A stretch of DNA of 64,000 bases, from assembly GCA_964277385.1 (NCBI GenBank), contig OZ195520.1:1364001-1428000 (forward strand). Reading direction: 5' to 3'. Below, in pieces: positions 62,648-64,000 of this stretch. The stretch comes from WRAU01 sp964277385 (lineage in GTDB: Bacteria; Pseudomonadota; Alphaproteobacteria; WRAU01; Hepatincolaceae). Within the stretch, counting starts at the first letter, position 1; each line of letters begins with the position of its first letter. Under the pieces are notes generated by a model. The model was not told the origin of the DNA, did not search any database, and saw only the letters and a list, made by a program, of their open reading frames with translations. A program made the translations under genes and the position numbers.

Positions 62648-64000
62648 ATGATATCAAGAATAGGTAGTGTTGCCTTTGATGGAATATTAGCTAAAAATGT
62701 TGATGTTCAAGTTAATATCGCTAAGGGTTTGCCCAGTTTTAATATAGTTGGTCTTGCCGATAAAGCTGTTTCAGAAAGCAAAGAAAGAGTAAGATCCGCC
62801 TTTTATGCTATGGGGTTGGGTTTGCCTGCACAAAGAATTACTGTAAATCTATCACCTGCTGATTTATCTAAAGAAGGTAGCCATTTTGATTTACCAATAG
62901 CATTAGCTATTTTAGGTAGCATTGATATTCTTCCCAAAGAAGATATAATGAATTATATATGCTTAGGAGAGATGGCTTTAGATGGCGAAATTAAGCCTGT
63001 AAATGGTGTATTAGCTGGTTCAATATTAGCATCAGAAGAAGAAAAAGGGTTGATTTTTCCTATATCTCAATTACAAGAACTATATTTGGTTAAAGATAGA
63101 ATAGAATTATTACCAATTAAAACACTAACAGATATTATTAATCATTTTAAAGGTCATAGTGCTATTAATGTTAATACTAATGATATCAAACCGAATATAA
63201 TTGATGATTCAAAATTTGTTGAATTATCTAGTATTAAAGGACAAAATTCTGCTAAAAGAGCCATAGAGGTTATAGCTGCTGGTTCTCATAATTTATTGAT
63301 GATAGGACCTCCAGGTAGTGGGAAGTCTATGTTAGCTAATGCATTAGGTGGAATTTTACCACCATTAAATACTGAAGAAGCGTTAGAGGTTAGTTTAATT
63401 TATTCTATTGCTGGTGAATTAGGAGGAAAATCTCTAATTAGTAATAGACCTTATAGAGCACCTCATCACTCAGCATCAATGCCATCATTGGTGGGAGGTG
63501 GAACAAAAGTAAAGCCTGGTGAAATAACCCTTGCTCATAATGGAATTTTATTTTTAGATGAAATAGCGGAATTTCATAAAAATATATTGGATGCATTAAG
63601 ACAACCCATAGAAACAGGGTATGTTAATATTTCAAGAGTCCACTCTCATGTGAAATATCCAGCTAATTTTCAACTTATAGGAGCTATGAATCCTTGTCGT
63701 TGTGGTTATTTTGGAGATATTGATCGTCAGTGTTCCAAAGCTCCGTCTTGTTCTAAATCTTATCAAAGTAAAATCTCAGGTCCAATTCTAGATAGAATGG
63801 ATTTAATTATAGAGGTTCCAGTTATTTCTATTAAAGACTTAAACAACAAAGAATATGGCAGTACAACTTTAGAAATTAAGCAAAAAGTTTTTAATGCCCG
63901 TGAAATACAACTAAATAGGTATCACAAGTACAATATTAAAACAAATTCTGAAGCAAGTTCAGAAATTCTTAATGAGGTAGCACTAATTAATAATGATGCA
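62648..64000 (+). CDS. comM: ComM/YifB-family AAA ATPase (3' end outside window)
   Basis: The first 451 codons of a Mg-chelatase-like AAA+ ATPase. The start MISRIGSVAFDGILAKNVDVQVNIAKGLPSFNIVGLADKAVSESKERV is characteristic. The Lon-like N-terminal domain is followed by the P-loop MIGPPGSGKSMLANAL, RPYRAPHHSASMPSLVGGG, ILFLDEIAEF (Walker B) and AMNPCRCGYFG. In naturally competent bacteria ComM drives branch migration of incoming DNA; many non-competent bacteria also keep it. The frame is open at the window edge. Confidence 0.95.
   Translation, partial: MISRIGSVAFDGILAKNVDVQVNIAKGLPSFNIVGLADKAVSESKERVRSAFYAMGLGLPAQRITVNLSPADLSKEGSHFDLPIALAILGSIDILPKEDIMNYICLGEMALDGEIKPVNGVLAGSILASEEEKGLIFPISQLQELYLVKDRIELLPIKTLTDIINHFKGHSAINVNTNDIKPNIIDDSKFVELSSIKGQNSAKRAIEVIAAGSHNLLMIGPPGSGKSMLANALGGILPPLNTEEALEVSLIYSIAGELGGKSLISNRPYRAPHHSASMPSLVGGGTKVKPGEITLAHNGILFLDEIAEFHKNILDALRQPIETGYVNISRVHSHVKYPANFQLIGAMNPCRCGYFGDIDRQCSKAPSCSKSYQSKISGPILDRMDLIIEVPVISIKDLNNKEYGSTTLEIKQKVFNAREIQLNRYHKYNIKTNSEASSEILNEVALINNDA

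Noticed and set aside
1..64000. tRNA genes, rRNA genes, CRISPR arrays, insertion sequences and prophage.
   Set aside because: No T-loop-like GGTTCGA with a cloverleaf, no regular spaced repeats, and no transposase, integrase or phage structural genes were seen.

Overview
The window is a gene-dense, very A+T-rich stretch (G+C roughly a quarter by eye) of an alphaproteobacterial chromosome, most likely a reduced, host-associated lineage of the Rickettsiales/Holosporales type. I cannot place it at genus level. The argument rests on gene order: rimP-nusA-infB-rbfA-truB-rpsO-pnp, trmB-metK-XRE-lnt-corC-ybeY-miaB-tsaB-nfu-trpS-murJ, Tim44-Smr-dnaQ-coaE-aroE, and rho-mnmE-mnmG-rsmG-parA-parB are alphaproteobacterial arrangements. 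Here they are compacted by loss of usual members (ylxR, phoH, fur, rimI, secB, mltA, maf, ppsR, hemE, hemC, hemD). No tRNA, rRNA, CRISPR array or insertion sequence was seen.

Layout. 1-1.7 kb: end of dnaK, then dnaJ. 1.7-6.3 kb: a 1404-residue single-chain restriction-modification enzyme, preceded by a decayed copy of its own 3' end. 6.4-11.7 kb: SMR exporter, nth, galE, htpX, EVE-domain protein, tsaD. 11.8-14.3 kb: Mic60-like, HemY-like and SH3 membrane proteins. 14.3-15.6 kb: decayed DNA with a quinone-reductase pseudogene. 15.6-37.6 kb: a long minus-strand run of nitronate monooxygenase, the pnp-to-rimP translation and RNA block, trmB-metK and the lnt-to-murJ block. 37.8-44.4 kb: mutS, four predicted outer-membrane beta-barrel proteins around ppa, and a lipoprotein. 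44.6-47.9 kb: Smr, Tim44, dnaQ, coaE and aroE.

The 390-base gap between aroE and rho is the best candidate for the chromosomal replication origin. It sits where the Caulobacter and Rickettsia origins sit, and it holds five TTAA-N7-TTAA motifs (CtrA boxes), a near-consensus DnaA box and A+T-rich unwinding-type sequence. From there rho, mnmE, a GtrA-like gene, mnmG, rsmG, parA and parB run away from it. Five parS sites of one shared variant are scattered from inside mnmG to just past parB. Origin, partition system and centromere therefore lie within about 9 kb.

56.7-64 kb: tadA, an RluB-type pseudouridine synthase, rsmD, a P-loop kinase-like gene, hslVU, a HIT protein, a decayed 750-base gap and the 5' part of comM, which runs off the window. 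The best material for follow-up is the origin/parS architecture, the restriction enzyme with its internal tandem duplications and upstream paralogue scar, the Mic60-HemY remnant of a lost haem locus, and an apparent attenuator hairpin in front of rimP-nusA.
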